This document shows positions 37,398-44,290 of a stretch of DNA of 64,000 nt, one piece after another. How positions within the stretch are numbered: the first letter of the stretch is position 1; every line of letters begins with the position of its first letter. The position numbers and the translations under genes were made by a program. The DNA comes from Inquilinus sp042743185. GTDB lineage: Bacteria; Pseudomonadota; Alphaproteobacteria; DSM-16000; Inquilinaceae. The stretch is from NCBI RefSeq assembly GCF_042743185.1, contig NZ_JBHYMS010000002.1, positions 185,866-249,865 on the forward strand, read 5' to 3'. Below the pieces are notes generated by a model. It was given only the letters and a program-made list of their open reading frames with translations, searched no databases and was not told the origin of the DNA.

Positions 37398-38147
37398 TCA
37401 GATCACGCGCGCTTCGGTCTTCAGCTTGGCCACCAGCTCCTGCACGCTGGCGACCTTGACGCCGCCCTTGCGCTTCGGCGGCTCGACCACCTTCAGCGTC
37501 TTCAGCCGCGGCGCCGGGTCGACGCCGAGATCGGCCGGGCTGACGGTGTCCAGCTGCTTCTTCTTCGCCTTCATGATGTTCGGCAGCGAGGCGTAGCGCG
37601 GCTCGTTCAGGCGCAGGTCGGTGGTGACGATCGCCGGCAGCTTGACCCGGATGGTCTCGAGGCCGCCGTCGACCTCGCGGGTCACCAGCGCGGCGCCGTC
37701 CTCGATCACCAGCTTCGAGGCGAAGGTGGCCTGGCCCCAGCCCAGCAAGGCCGCCAGCGCCTGGCCGGTCTGGTTGGCGTCGTCGTCGATCGCCTGCTTG
37801 CCCAGGATCACCAGCTGCGGCTGCTCGCGGTCGACCAGCGCCTTCAGGATCTTGGCCACGGCCAGCGGCTGCAGCTCGACATCGGTCTGCACCAGGAGGC
37901 CGCGGTCGGCGCCCATGGCCAGCGCCGTGCGGATCGTCTCCTGCGCCTGGGCCGGGCCGATCGACACGGCCACCACCTCGGTCGCCTTGCCGGCCTCCTT
38001 GATGCGGATCGCCTCCTCGACCGAGATCTCGTCGAAGGGGTTCATCGACATCTTGACGTTCGCCAGGTCGACGCCGGACCCGTCGGCCTTGACCCGGACC
38101 TTGACGTTGAAGTCGATCACCCGTTTGACCGGGACCAGGATCTTCAT
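37398..38147 (-). CDS. etfB: Electron transfer flavoprotein beta subunit
   Basis: 249 residues. MKILVPVKRVIDFNVKVRV is the standard start, NPFDEISVEEAIRIKEAG and VREVDGGLETIRVKLPAIVTTDLRLNEPRYASLPNIMKAKKK are EtfB signatures including the recognition loop. It binds AMP and docks on dehydrogenases. The start at 38147 is preferred over 38222, whose extra residues are not family-like. Confidence 0.95.
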   Translation of the reverse strand: MKILVPVKRVIDFNVKVRVKADGSGVDLANVKMSMNPFDEISVEEAIRIKEAGKATEVVAVSIGPAQAQETIRTALAMGADRGLLVQTDVELQPLAVAKILKALVDREQPQLVILGKQAIDDDANQTGQALAALLGWGQATFASKLVIEDGAALVTREVDGGLETIRVKLPAIVTTDLRLNEPRYASLPNIMKAKKKQLDTVSPADLGVDPAPRLKTLKVVEPPKRKGGVKVASVQELVAKLKTEARVI

Positions 38148-38318
38148 CGGCTCGCACTCCATGGGACGGCGCTTTTCGCGCGGCAGAAAGACGCTTTTAG
38201 TGCCCAAGGGCGGGATCGGCAACCGGCCTGGGGCGGATAGCGAACAGAGGCCCGGATTCCAGGCTCCGGGTCCATCCGATCCGCGACGGTTTGTGCTCCG
38301 CCGCCGACGGCCGGCGGG

Positions 38319-38804
38319 TTACGGCGCCGGCTGGCCGGGGTCGAAGGTCGGCCCGCCCATGCAGGGCGCGACGATGTCGGAGCACTGGGCCGTGCGGAAA
38401 TAGCCGCCCGAGGTGCGGTAGCGCACCTCGGCGACCCGGCCGTCGACCAGGGTGAAGGTCGCCTCGCAGTAGTTCGGGTCCAGGGCGCTGGTGCCGATCG
38501 GCATGCCGACTCCGCGGTTGACCGGGTTGACGCCCATGGCGGTCCCGGCGGAGCCGCCGCCGAAGCCGCCGACGCTGGCGGCCTCGTCGGCGGCCATCCC
38601 GGCGCTCTGATAGGTCAGGTAATGGGTGTTGCCGGTGCTGCGGCTGCGCGACGGCGTGCCGGCGCAGGACAGCAGCCGGGCCTCGCTCAGCCCGACCAGG
38701 TCGCTCTGGGCCGTCAGCGCCTGCTGCTGCCGGGCCTCGCGGTCGGAGCAGCCGTTGAGGACGAGGAAGGCGATCCCGGCCAGGGCGGCGTGGCGAAGGG
38801 TCAT
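38319..38804 (-). CDS. Predicted lipoprotein, function unknown
   Basis: 161 residues. A lipoprotein signal is visible (LRHAALAGIAFLVLNGC, Cys about residue 19). The mature part contains DLVGLSEARLLSCAGTPSRS, a Gly-rich segment and a C-terminal beta-rich part with YCEATFTLVDGRVAEVRYRTSGG, DIVAPC. The layout of a short repeat of LLSCAGTP followed by FxLVDGRVxEVRY is reminiscent of small SmpA/BamE-type outer membrane lipoproteins, but I do not name it. The protein has three Cys beyond the lipobox. Confidence 0.6.
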   Translation of the reverse strand: MTLRHAALAGIAFLVLNGCSDREARQQQALTAQSDLVGLSEARLLSCAGTPSRSRSTGNTHYLTYQSAGMAADEAASVGGFGGGSAGTAMGVNPVNRGVGMPIGTSALDPNYCEATFTLVDGRVAEVRYRTSGGYFRTAQCSDIVAPCMGGPTFDPGQPAP

Positions 38805-38882
38805 GGGGCGACTCCGAGAACGAAAGGCAGGATCGGGCCACGATAGCACGCCGGGCCGGATCGCAACCCGGTTCATGGCCCG

Positions 38883-39479
38883 TCAGAGTTGCTTGGAAAG
38901 GCGCTGGGCCATGTCCTGCGGCGACAGCTGCGGCGGCAGGATGTCCAGCACCTGCCAGTCCGGCCCCATCAGATAGACGAAGGCGGAATGGTCCATGGAA
39001 TAGGCGCCGTCCTGCTGCGGCGCCTTCTGGTAGTAGACGCGAAAGGCCTTGGCCGCCTTGGCGATCTGCTCCGCCGTGCCGGTCAGCCCGACCATGCGGG
39101 GATGGAAGGCCTGGGCGTACTGGCCGACCACCTCGGGCGTGTCGCGCTCCGGGTCCACCGTGATGAACACCGGCACCACCCCGTCGGCCTTCGGACCCAG
39201 CGTGTCCAGCGCCGCCGCCATGGTCGACAGCTCGGTCGGGCAGACGTCGGGGCAGTTGGTGAAGCCGAAGAAGATCAGCGCATCCTTGCCGGCGAAGTCC
39301 TTCTCGGTGACCGGCTTGCCGGCCTGGTCGACCAGCGCGATCGGGCCGCCGACCGAGCCGAAGCCCTGGCCAACGCCGCCGCGGCTGCCGGGGGGGCCCA
39401 GCCAGAAGGCCACGGCCGCCGCGATGGCGATCGCCGGTACCGCCAGCGCCAGGATCCGCAGGACCCGCTTCGTCCACAT
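38883..39479 (-). CDS. SCO1/SenC family copper-delivery protein
   Basis: 198 residues. One N-terminal membrane anchor (VLRILALAVPAIAIAAAVAFWLG), then a thioredoxin-like fold with the copper ligands CPDVCP (FGFTNCPDVCPTELSTMAAAL) and the distal His in YSMDHSAFVYLMGPDW. It helps assemble CuA of cytochrome oxidase in the periplasm. ATG at 39479 is chosen because GGAGGAAGG lies just upstream; ATG at 39506 is in frame. The first four codons and leader are repeated at 40663-40755. Confidence 0.88.
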   Translation of the reverse strand: MWTKRVLRILALAVPAIAIAAAVAFWLGPPGSRGGVGQGFGSVGGPIALVDQAGKPVTEKDFAGKDALIFFGFTNCPDVCPTELSTMAAALDTLGPKADGVVPVFITVDPERDTPEVVGQYAQAFHPRMVGLTGTAEQIAKAAKAFRVYYQKAPQQDGAYSMDHSAFVYLMGPDWQVLDILPPQLSPQDMAQRLSKQL

Positions 39480-39560
39480 CTCGACCGGCCTTCCTCCGTG
39501 AGTCATGCTCTGCCGTCATAGGCCCTGCGCCCTTCCGACGGAAGCGCGCGCGGCGTCGCA
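39468..39560. repeat. 93-bp direct repeat, copy 1 (left border of the Fic island)
   Basis: Identical to 40663-40755 except for one base (C at 39494, T at 40689). It contains the first four codons, ribosome-binding site and upstream region of the SCO1 gene. This copy is the functional one because it is joined to the SCO1 coding region. Confidence 0.9.
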
Positions 39561-39622
39561 TTGGCAGCAAGCAATCGTGTTGCTGCACGCTTTCCATGCT
39601 CTGAGGGGCGTCCGTGACGCGG

Positions 39623-40296
39623 CTAGGTGACGGGACCGCCCTTAGCCTGTTCCATGATGCTGACGAGCTGTGCCGCGAGAAGGTCCTCCAGGAGCTTTTC
39701 GAGCGCCGCCAGGTCAAGTTTCCCCTGCTTCCAGGTCTGGTCAGCCGACTCCAAGGCTTTGTAGTAGGGGTCCTTATTCTCGGATATCTGATCGGGAATG
39801 GTTTTTGAGCCGGGTAAGCGCGACCCGAGGTGAGCGCAGAGAATTAGATACGATACGATTCTAGAGGTCCGGCCATTCCCATCATCAAATGGGTGAATCC
39901 AGTTCAGCCGCCACATGACGTAGGCGGCGAGGTGGATCGCCGTCTTGGTATCCCAATTGTCGTTCACATAGTCGCACATGTCCTCAATCAGAGCGGGCAC
40001 TTGGTGCGCTCCGACAGGTTCATGTTCGCTACCCTCGATCTCGACCCCGCCGGGCGGAAGTTGCCCGCGAATGCGCTGATGCCATCGAGGGCGGTTCGAT
40101 GAAGATTCAGTATTGCCGAAGGCCGCAGGCGGAACTTCGCACCCCGAGTGCGCCATTCTTCCAGGACCTCCATCGCGACATCGAACTGACGCAGTCCGTT
40201 CGCGGCTTCGCGGCGCGCCTTCTCTTCCGGATCTGTGATGAGCTCGGGAGAGAGCGCCCGGCTGTGGCGCTCTCCCGGTCGATCAGCGTCAACCAT
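39623..40296 (-). pseudogene. Fic family toxin gene with one-base frameshift
   Basis: Two overlapping minus-strand frames together encode one Fic protein of about 224 residues. The first (from ATG 40296) gives EKARREAANGLRQFDVAM, ILNLHRTALDGISAFAGNFRPAG; the second continues VEIEGSEHEPVGAHQVPALIEDM and holds the complete catalytic motif HPFDDGNGRTSR. The frame changes in a run of four C (G on the coding strand) at 40045-40048; restoring one G gives a continuous FRPAGVEIEGSEH. Fic domains transfer AMP or related groups to proteins. The ATG overlaps the antitoxin stop. A real lesion, slippage or a sequencing error are all possible. Confidence 0.8.
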
Positions 40297-40465
40297 CCTG
40301 GCGCTTCAGCGCTTCGGCTTGCTGATCAATCATCTCTCGCGTGATGCGAGAGTTCTCGATCTTCGTGTTGCCGTAAGCGAAGCTACGACGTTGTTGCTCC
40401 TTCTGAGCGCCGGACATTGTGACCGACTTGGCTCGTTCAAGGAGAGCGGCTAGTTTCTCGGTCAT
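40289..40465 (-). CDS. Small antitoxin-like protein preceding Fic
   Basis: 58 residues, start MTEKLAALLERAKSVTMSG, then EQQRRSFAYGNTKIENSR and ITREMIDQQAEALKRQDG. The size, position directly before fic and the 8-base overlap of its stop with the Fic start match antitoxins of class I Fic modules, which carry an (S/T)xxxE(G/N) inhibitory helix. Here the nearest match is NTKIEN, with Asn where Ser/Thr is expected. The role is inferred from context and this near-motif. Confidence 0.65.
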   Translation of the reverse strand: MTEKLAALLERAKSVTMSGAQKEQQRRSFAYGNTKIENSRITREMIDQQAEALKRQDG

Positions 40466-40488
40466 GGATGAACTCCCTGAGCTGGGCT

Positions 40489-40504
40489 TTTAGGAAACCC
40501 TAAA
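40489..40504. promoter_or_regulatory. Palindrome upstream of the antitoxin gene
   Basis: TTTAGG (40489-40494) and CCTAAA (40499-40504) form an inverted repeat 24 bases upstream of the antitoxin ATG, inside a locally AT-rich stretch. Toxin-antitoxin modules are often autoregulated at such sites; this is a suggestion from position only. Confidence 0.35.
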
Positions 40505-40662
40505 CATGGGCCTTTGTTTCCAGATCGCATGGTGAGCGACCGATCAAAATCTAGCTGACGTCGTAGGCGAAAGACGAGCCTTGATCCCTCAATGCAGTGT
40601 CACGCCAAAAGCGGAGCGCAACCTCCTGGAGCTACGAGGGATATAGAATCACACGGGGCCCC

Positions 40663-40755
40663 CTTCGTCCACATCTCGACCGGCCTTCTTCCGTGAGTCA
40701 TGCTCTGCCGTCATAGGCCCTGCGCCCTTCCGACGGAAGCGCGCGCGGCGTCGCA
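40663..40755. repeat. 93-bp direct repeat, copy 2 (right border of the Fic island)
   Basis: Second copy of 39468-39560. On the minus strand it carries the SCO1 start and first four codons but then runs into unrelated DNA, so it is a truncated relic. The single difference changes the GGAGG ribosome-binding site to GGAAG. It abuts the small gene at 40774. Confidence 0.9.
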
Positions 40756-40773
40756 GAACGGACGGACGATATC

Positions 40774-40947
40774 ATGGCGGACAGGGCGCAGCCGGGCGCG
40801 GCCGGCGGCGATGCGGATGCGGAAAGCGGCTCGGTCGGCGACGACAACCGCGGCCGGGCCCTGGTGGCGCTGGAGGTGATGCGCCGGCGCGGCCTGATCG
40901 ACCCGGCCACCTACGAGGCCCGGAAGCGGGAGATCGAGGGCGCGTAG
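40774..40947 (+). CDS. 57-residue SHOCT-like protein
   Basis: Starts MADRAQPGAAGGDADAESG, ends with a helical hairpin ALVALEVMRRRGLIDPATYEARKREIEG, which has the pattern of the short SHOCT-type C-terminal domain (helix, Gly-(L/I)-(I/L)-x-x-x-x-(F/Y)-x-x-x-(K/R)). The ribosome-binding site is weak. The gene lies next to the right repeat of the Fic island, so in the ancestral arrangement it would have been divergent from SCO1. Its stop codon lies inside the palindromic repeat at 40945. Confidence 0.5.
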   Translation: MADRAQPGAAGGDADAESGSVGDDNRGRALVALEVMRRRGLIDPATYEARKREIEGA

Positions 40948-41025
40948 GTTGGGGTCGCGTCAGCGAACCCAACAGCATCGAGCCGTGGCCAAATGTTGGG
41001 TTCGCCCAAGCGCGAACCCAACCTA
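40945..41025. repeat. Palindromic element between convergent genes
   Basis: Left arm 40945-40974 starts TAGGTTGGGGTCGCG and right arm 40994-41025 ends CGCGAACCCAACCTA; they are reverse complements with a few mismatches around a 19-base centre. The TAG at the left tip is the stop codon of the 57-residue gene and the CTA at the right tip is the stop codon of the AEC permease gene. It can form a long hairpin and may work as a bidirectional terminator. Confidence 0.75.
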
Positions 41026-41919
41026 CGCCATGAGAACGGCCAGCAGCACCGGCAGGGTCAGCAGGCTGATGACGGTGCCGACCACCACGGCGCCGGCCAC
41101 CTCCTCTACCGGGCCGCCGTAGCGCGCGGCGAACAGGTAGTTGAACACCGCCGGCGGCATCGCCGACTGCAGGATCAGGATCGCCGCGGTCGGGTGCGGG
41201 ATGGCGAACAGCCAGACCACCCCGTACCCGGCGGCGAGGCCGAGCCCGAGGCGCAGGCCCGCCAGCCACAGCGCGTGGCCGAGATTGGCGATGCGCAGGC
41301 TGGCCAGCGACACGCCGAGCGCGATCAGCATCAGCGGCAGGGTGACGCCGCCCAGCAGCTCGGTCGCGTTGGCCAGCCAGCGCGGCGTCTCGATGCCGCC
41401 GGCGGCGAAGGCGATCGCCAGCAGGATCGCGTAGATCGTCGGCGTCTTCAGGATCTCGGTCCACCGGCTGTGGCCGGAGGCGCAGGAGACGCCGACGGTG
41501 AACTGCAGCAGCGTCATGGCGGCGGAGAAGGGCAGGGCCAGCGCCAGCCCCTCGTCGCCGAAGGCGAAATAGGCGATCGGCAGGCCGAGGTTGCCGGCGT
41601 TCGGCAGCATCACCGTCGGCAGCAGCGGCCGCACCGCGCGGCCGGACAGGTGCAGCGCCAGCCCGCCGACCAGGCCGCAGGCGAAGACCGACAGCATGGC
41701 GAGGCCGGCCTGGCCGATGATCTCCCCGGCCGGGACATGGAACTTGGTCAGGGTCGAGAACACCAGGCAGGGCGAGCCGACATAGGTCACCAGCCGGGTG
41801 ACGAAGCCGAGGTCGAAGGGATGACGCGACCGGGCCCAGACATAGCCTACGGCGGCGGAGGCGATCACCGGCGCCAGCACCGGGACCAGGGCGGCGACGA
41901 GGGCGATCATGGCGGTCAC
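41023..41919 (-). CDS. AEC family auxin efflux carrier-like transporter
   Basis: 298 residues, about ten hydrophobic segments. LVTYVGSPCLVFSTLTK, LPTVMLPNAGNLGLPIAYFAFGDEGLALA and the second-half FNYLFAARYGGPVEEVAGAVVVGTVISLLTLPVLLAVL are AEC hallmarks. It should be an inner-membrane carrier for an organic anion such as malonate or malate; the substrate is unknown. GTG at 41919 overlaps the upstream stop (GTGA); ATG at 41910 is an alternative. Confidence 0.8.
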   Translation of the reverse strand: MTAMIALVAALVPVLAPVIASAAVGYVWARSRHPFDLGFVTRLVTYVGSPCLVFSTLTKFHVPAGEIIGQAGLAMLSVFACGLVGGLALHLSGRAVRPLLPTVMLPNAGNLGLPIAYFAFGDEGLALALPFSAAMTLLQFTVGVSCASGHSRWTEILKTPTIYAILLAIAFAAGGIETPRWLANATELLGGVTLPLMLIALGVSLASLRIANLGHALWLAGLRLGLGLAAGYGVVWLFAIPHPTAAILILQSAMPPAVFNYLFAARYGGPVEEVAGAVVVGTVISLLTLPVLLAVLMA

Positions 41920-42605
41920 CGCGCGATCGCCACCGGGCCGCCGGTCGCCTCCAGGCAGCGGCGCACGGCCAGCGCCACGACGACGCCCAGCCAGGCACCG
42001 GCGACGATGTCGGCCGGGTAGTGCGAGGTGACCACGACCCGGCTCAGCGCCACCAGCCCGCCCAGCAGGCCGAAGGCCCAGCCCCAGCGTGGGAACAGGA
42101 TCCACAGCGCGGTCATCGCCGTGGCCATGGTCTGGGCGTGGCCGGACGGGAAGCTGTTCGAGAACAGGTCCCAGCCGAAGGGGTGCGGCGCGAAGGCGTC
42201 CTGGCGGAACAGATGGCGCGGCCGCGGCCGGCCGATCACGGCCTTCAGCAGCCAGTTGGTCAGCGTCGTCGTCACCAGCGCCGCCAGCATGAACCCGAAG
42301 CCGCGGGCCCGTCTCAGGCGCCGCGCCCGGACGTCGCCATGGGCGGCCAGGAAGGCGGCGAAGCGGAAGCCCAGCCAGCCGAGGATCGCCAGTGCGTACC
42401 ACCAGACACCGAGGCCGAGATCGGTGAACACCTTGACCGCGGCGATGACATCCGAGCCGCGATGCGCCTCGAACCACAGCGCCGCCGGCCTGTCGGCGAA
42501 GGCGACCAGCACCAGGCAGGTCACCGCGACGGCAAGGCCGCTGGCCAGCACCGGCCGGCCGGCCAGGACGCGTCTCGACGCCGAAATGATTTCCGATGGA
42601 CCCAC
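41916..42605 (-). CDS. PAP2 family phosphatase
   Basis: 229 residues with five to six membrane helices. All three phosphatase motifs are present: KAVIGRPRP (motif 1), SFPSGHA (motif 2) and SHYPADIVAG (motif 3). It likely dephosphorylates lipid phosphates such as undecaprenyl diphosphate or phosphatidic acid at the periplasmic face. Confidence 0.88.
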   Translation of the reverse strand: MGPSEIISASRRVLAGRPVLASGLAVAVTCLVLVAFADRPAALWFEAHRGSDVIAAVKVFTDLGLGVWWYALAILGWLGFRFAAFLAAHGDVRARRLRRARGFGFMLAALVTTTLTNWLLKAVIGRPRPRHLFRQDAFAPHPFGWDLFSNSFPSGHAQTMATAMTALWILFPRWGWAFGLLGGLVALSRVVVTSHYPADIVAGAWLGVVVALAVRRCLEATGGPVAIAR

Positions 42606-42792
42606 TGCCCCTCCGATAGGTCCGTCGTTTACGACGGAACGACGCGCTCTTGAAGCGGCGTTCCGGTCATCCGAGGGTCCCGGTTCTGCAATGACTGGCC
42701 GAAAGTGACATTCAGGGGCATTGGTCGATAGAGGAATGTATTTTTCAGATGAAGGCCGACGCCGCCGCGGCCCCGCGACCAGCTGTCCCTTG

Positions 42793-42817
42793 CCCTATCC
42801 CCTCCGGGGGGATAGGG
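42793..42817. promoter_or_regulatory. Perfect 10-bp-arm palindrome, candidate DmeR/RcnR operator
   Basis: CCCTATCCCC (42793-42802) and GGGGATAGGG (42808-42817) form a perfect inverted repeat with spacer TCCGG, ending seven bases before the regulator start codon at 42825. RcnR/CsoR family sites are built of a G or C tract with AT-containing flanks, and this fits that pattern. It most likely controls dmeR and the genes behind it. Confidence 0.7.
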
Positions 42818-42824
42818 TCCGCCC

Positions 42825-43091
42825 ATGAGCCATGCCAACAATCCCGAGATCCTGGGCCGGCTGAAGCGGGCCCAGGGGCATCTCGCCGCCACGCTGCGCA
42901 TGGTCGAGGCCGGCGAGGACGGCCTCGCCATCGCCCAGCAGCTCCAGGCCGTGGTCAAGGCGGTGGAGAAGGCGAAGACCATGCTGATCCTCGACCATGT
43001 CGACCATTGCATCGCGCATCTCTCCAACGGCGCGGCCGAGGGCCGGGAGGCCCGGCTGGCCTCGCTGCGCGAGATCACCAAATATCTCTAG
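42825..43091 (+). CDS. dmeR: RcnR/CsoR-family metal-sensing repressor, DmeR-like
   Basis: 88 residues, all-helical family: EILGRLKRAQGHLAATLRMVEAGEDGLAIAQQLQAV and ILDHVDHCIAHLSNG. N-terminal MSH places a His at position 3, as in RcnR. The Cys that the family uses at the position after the first helix turn (RcnR Cys35) is Gly here, whereas a Cys appears next to His in DHVDHCIAH, at the place of RcnR His64. The downstream DmeF gene supports a Ni/Co-responsive repressor. Gene symbol given by context. Confidence 0.75.
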   Translation: MSHANNPEILGRLKRAQGHLAATLRMVEAGEDGLAIAQQLQAVVKAVEKAKTMLILDHVDHCIAHLSNGAAEGREARLASLREITKYL

Positions 43092-43108
43092 AGGCCAACG
43101 AGACCATC

Positions 43109-43294
43109 ATGTGCTGCCGTGTCGCCGTCGAACGGGTCTATCGCGAGCTCTGCGCCCGGGCCGAACCGCCGGAATGGGCCTTCGAGGCCGCGCTGACCCT
43201 GTACCGCCACAACCATCCGGAGGTGCCGGTCGCGGTCGCCACGCGCGACGTCTGCGACTGGACCGGCCATCCGGCCCAGCTCCTTCTCCACTGA
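43109..43294 (+). CDS. Small Cys/His-containing protein between dmeR and dmeF
   Basis: 61 residues: MCCRVAVERVYRELCARAE, EWAFEAALTLYRHNHPEVP, then VCDWTGHP. It has four Cys and three His, an N-terminal CC pair and a YRHNHP motif. ATG at 43109 lies 17 bases after the dmeR stop; its stop is 17 bases before dmeF. I recognise similar unannotated proteins beside metal genes only loosely. Its place suggests a metal-linked role, but the function is unknown. Confidence 0.6.
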   Translation: MCCRVAVERVYRELCARAEPPEWAFEAALTLYRHNHPEVPVAVATRDVCDWTGHPAQLLLH

Positions 43295-43311
43295 ACGCCC
43301 GGGAGGCGGCG

Positions 43312-44289
43312 ATGCACAGCCATTCCCTCGACGACTGGCGGCACGACCACCTGTTCCTCGGCGCCGACCACGCCCGCAACGAGCGCCGCACCCGCTGGGT
43401 GGTGGCGCTGACCGCGGCGATGATGGTGGCCGAGATCCTCGGCGGCCTCGCCTTCGGCTCGATGGCCCTCTTGGCCGACGGGCTGCACATGGCGACCCAT
43501 GCCGGGGCGCTCGGCGTCGCCGCGCTGGCCTATCGCTATGCCCGCCGCCACGCCCGCGACCCGCGCTTCGCCTTCGGCACCGGCAAGCTCGGCGACCTCG
43601 CCGGCTTCGCCAGCGCCCTGGTGCTGGCGGTGGTGTCGGTCGGCATCGGCTGGGAATCGGTGCTGCGCCTCCTGAACCCGGTCGCCATCGCCTATGACGA
43701 GGCGATCGTCATCGCCGTGGTCGGCCTCGCCGTCAACATCGCCAGCGCCTGGCTGCTGCACGACGACGGCCACCACGCCCACCACCATCATGGCCACGCG
43801 CATGACCACGACCATGATCACGACCACCACCACCACCACCATGGGCACCACGACCGCGACCACAACCTGCGCGCGGCCTATTTCCACGTGCTGGCCGACG
43901 CCGTGACCTCGGTCGGCGCCATCCTCGGCCTGCTCGCCGGCCGCCTCTACGGCTGGGCCTGGATGGACGCGCTGATGGGCATCGTCGGCGGCATCATGAT
44001 CGCGCGCTGGTCCTGGGGCCTGCTGCGCGATTCGGGCGCGGTGCTGCTCGACACCGTGCCGGATCCGGGGCTGGCCGAATCGATCCGCGACCGGCTCGAA
44101 ACCGGCGGCGACCGCATCGCCGACCTGCATCTCTGGCGCGTCGGCCCCGGCCACGCCGCCGCGATCGTATCCCTGGTCAGCGACCGGCCGCAGCCACCGG
44201 CGCAGTACAAGGCCCGGCTCGGCGAGCTGGCCGGCCTGTCGCATGTCACCGTCGAAGTGAACCGCTGCGAGCACCACGCGGCGGCGTGA
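43312..44289 (+). CDS. dmeF: CDF family cation efflux protein, DmeF-like
   Basis: 325 residues. Cation diffusion facilitator: ALTAAMMVAEILGGLAFGSMALLADGLHMATHAGALG carries the metal-site HxxxD of helix II, and FHVLADAVTSVGAILGLLAG the matching site of helix V. Between helices IV and V is a striking His/Asp loop of about 40 residues (HHAHHHHGHAHDHDHDHDHH and on), as in DmeF-type Co/Ni exporters. The start follows GGGAGGCGGC. With dmeR and the palindrome this forms a metal-inducible operon. Confidence 0.87.
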   Translation: MHSHSLDDWRHDHLFLGADHARNERRTRWVVALTAAMMVAEILGGLAFGSMALLADGLHMATHAGALGVAALAYRYARRHARDPRFAFGTGKLGDLAGFASALVLAVVSVGIGWESVLRLLNPVAIAYDEAIVIAVVGLAVNIASAWLLHDDGHHAHHHHGHAHDHDHDHDHHHHHHGHHDRDHNLRAAYFHVLADAVTSVGAILGLLAGRLYGWAWMDALMGIVGGIMIARWSWGLLRDSGAVLLDTVPDPGLAESIRDRLETGGDRIADLHLWRVGPGHAAAIVSLVSDRPQPPAQYKARLGELAGLSHVTVEVNRCEHHAAA

Positions 44290-44290
44290 T

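Noticed and set aside
39564..39586. GCAGCAA/TTGCTGC hairpin after fic as an integrase core site
   Set aside because: Short and without an accompanying recombinase; it may just be a weak terminator of fic.
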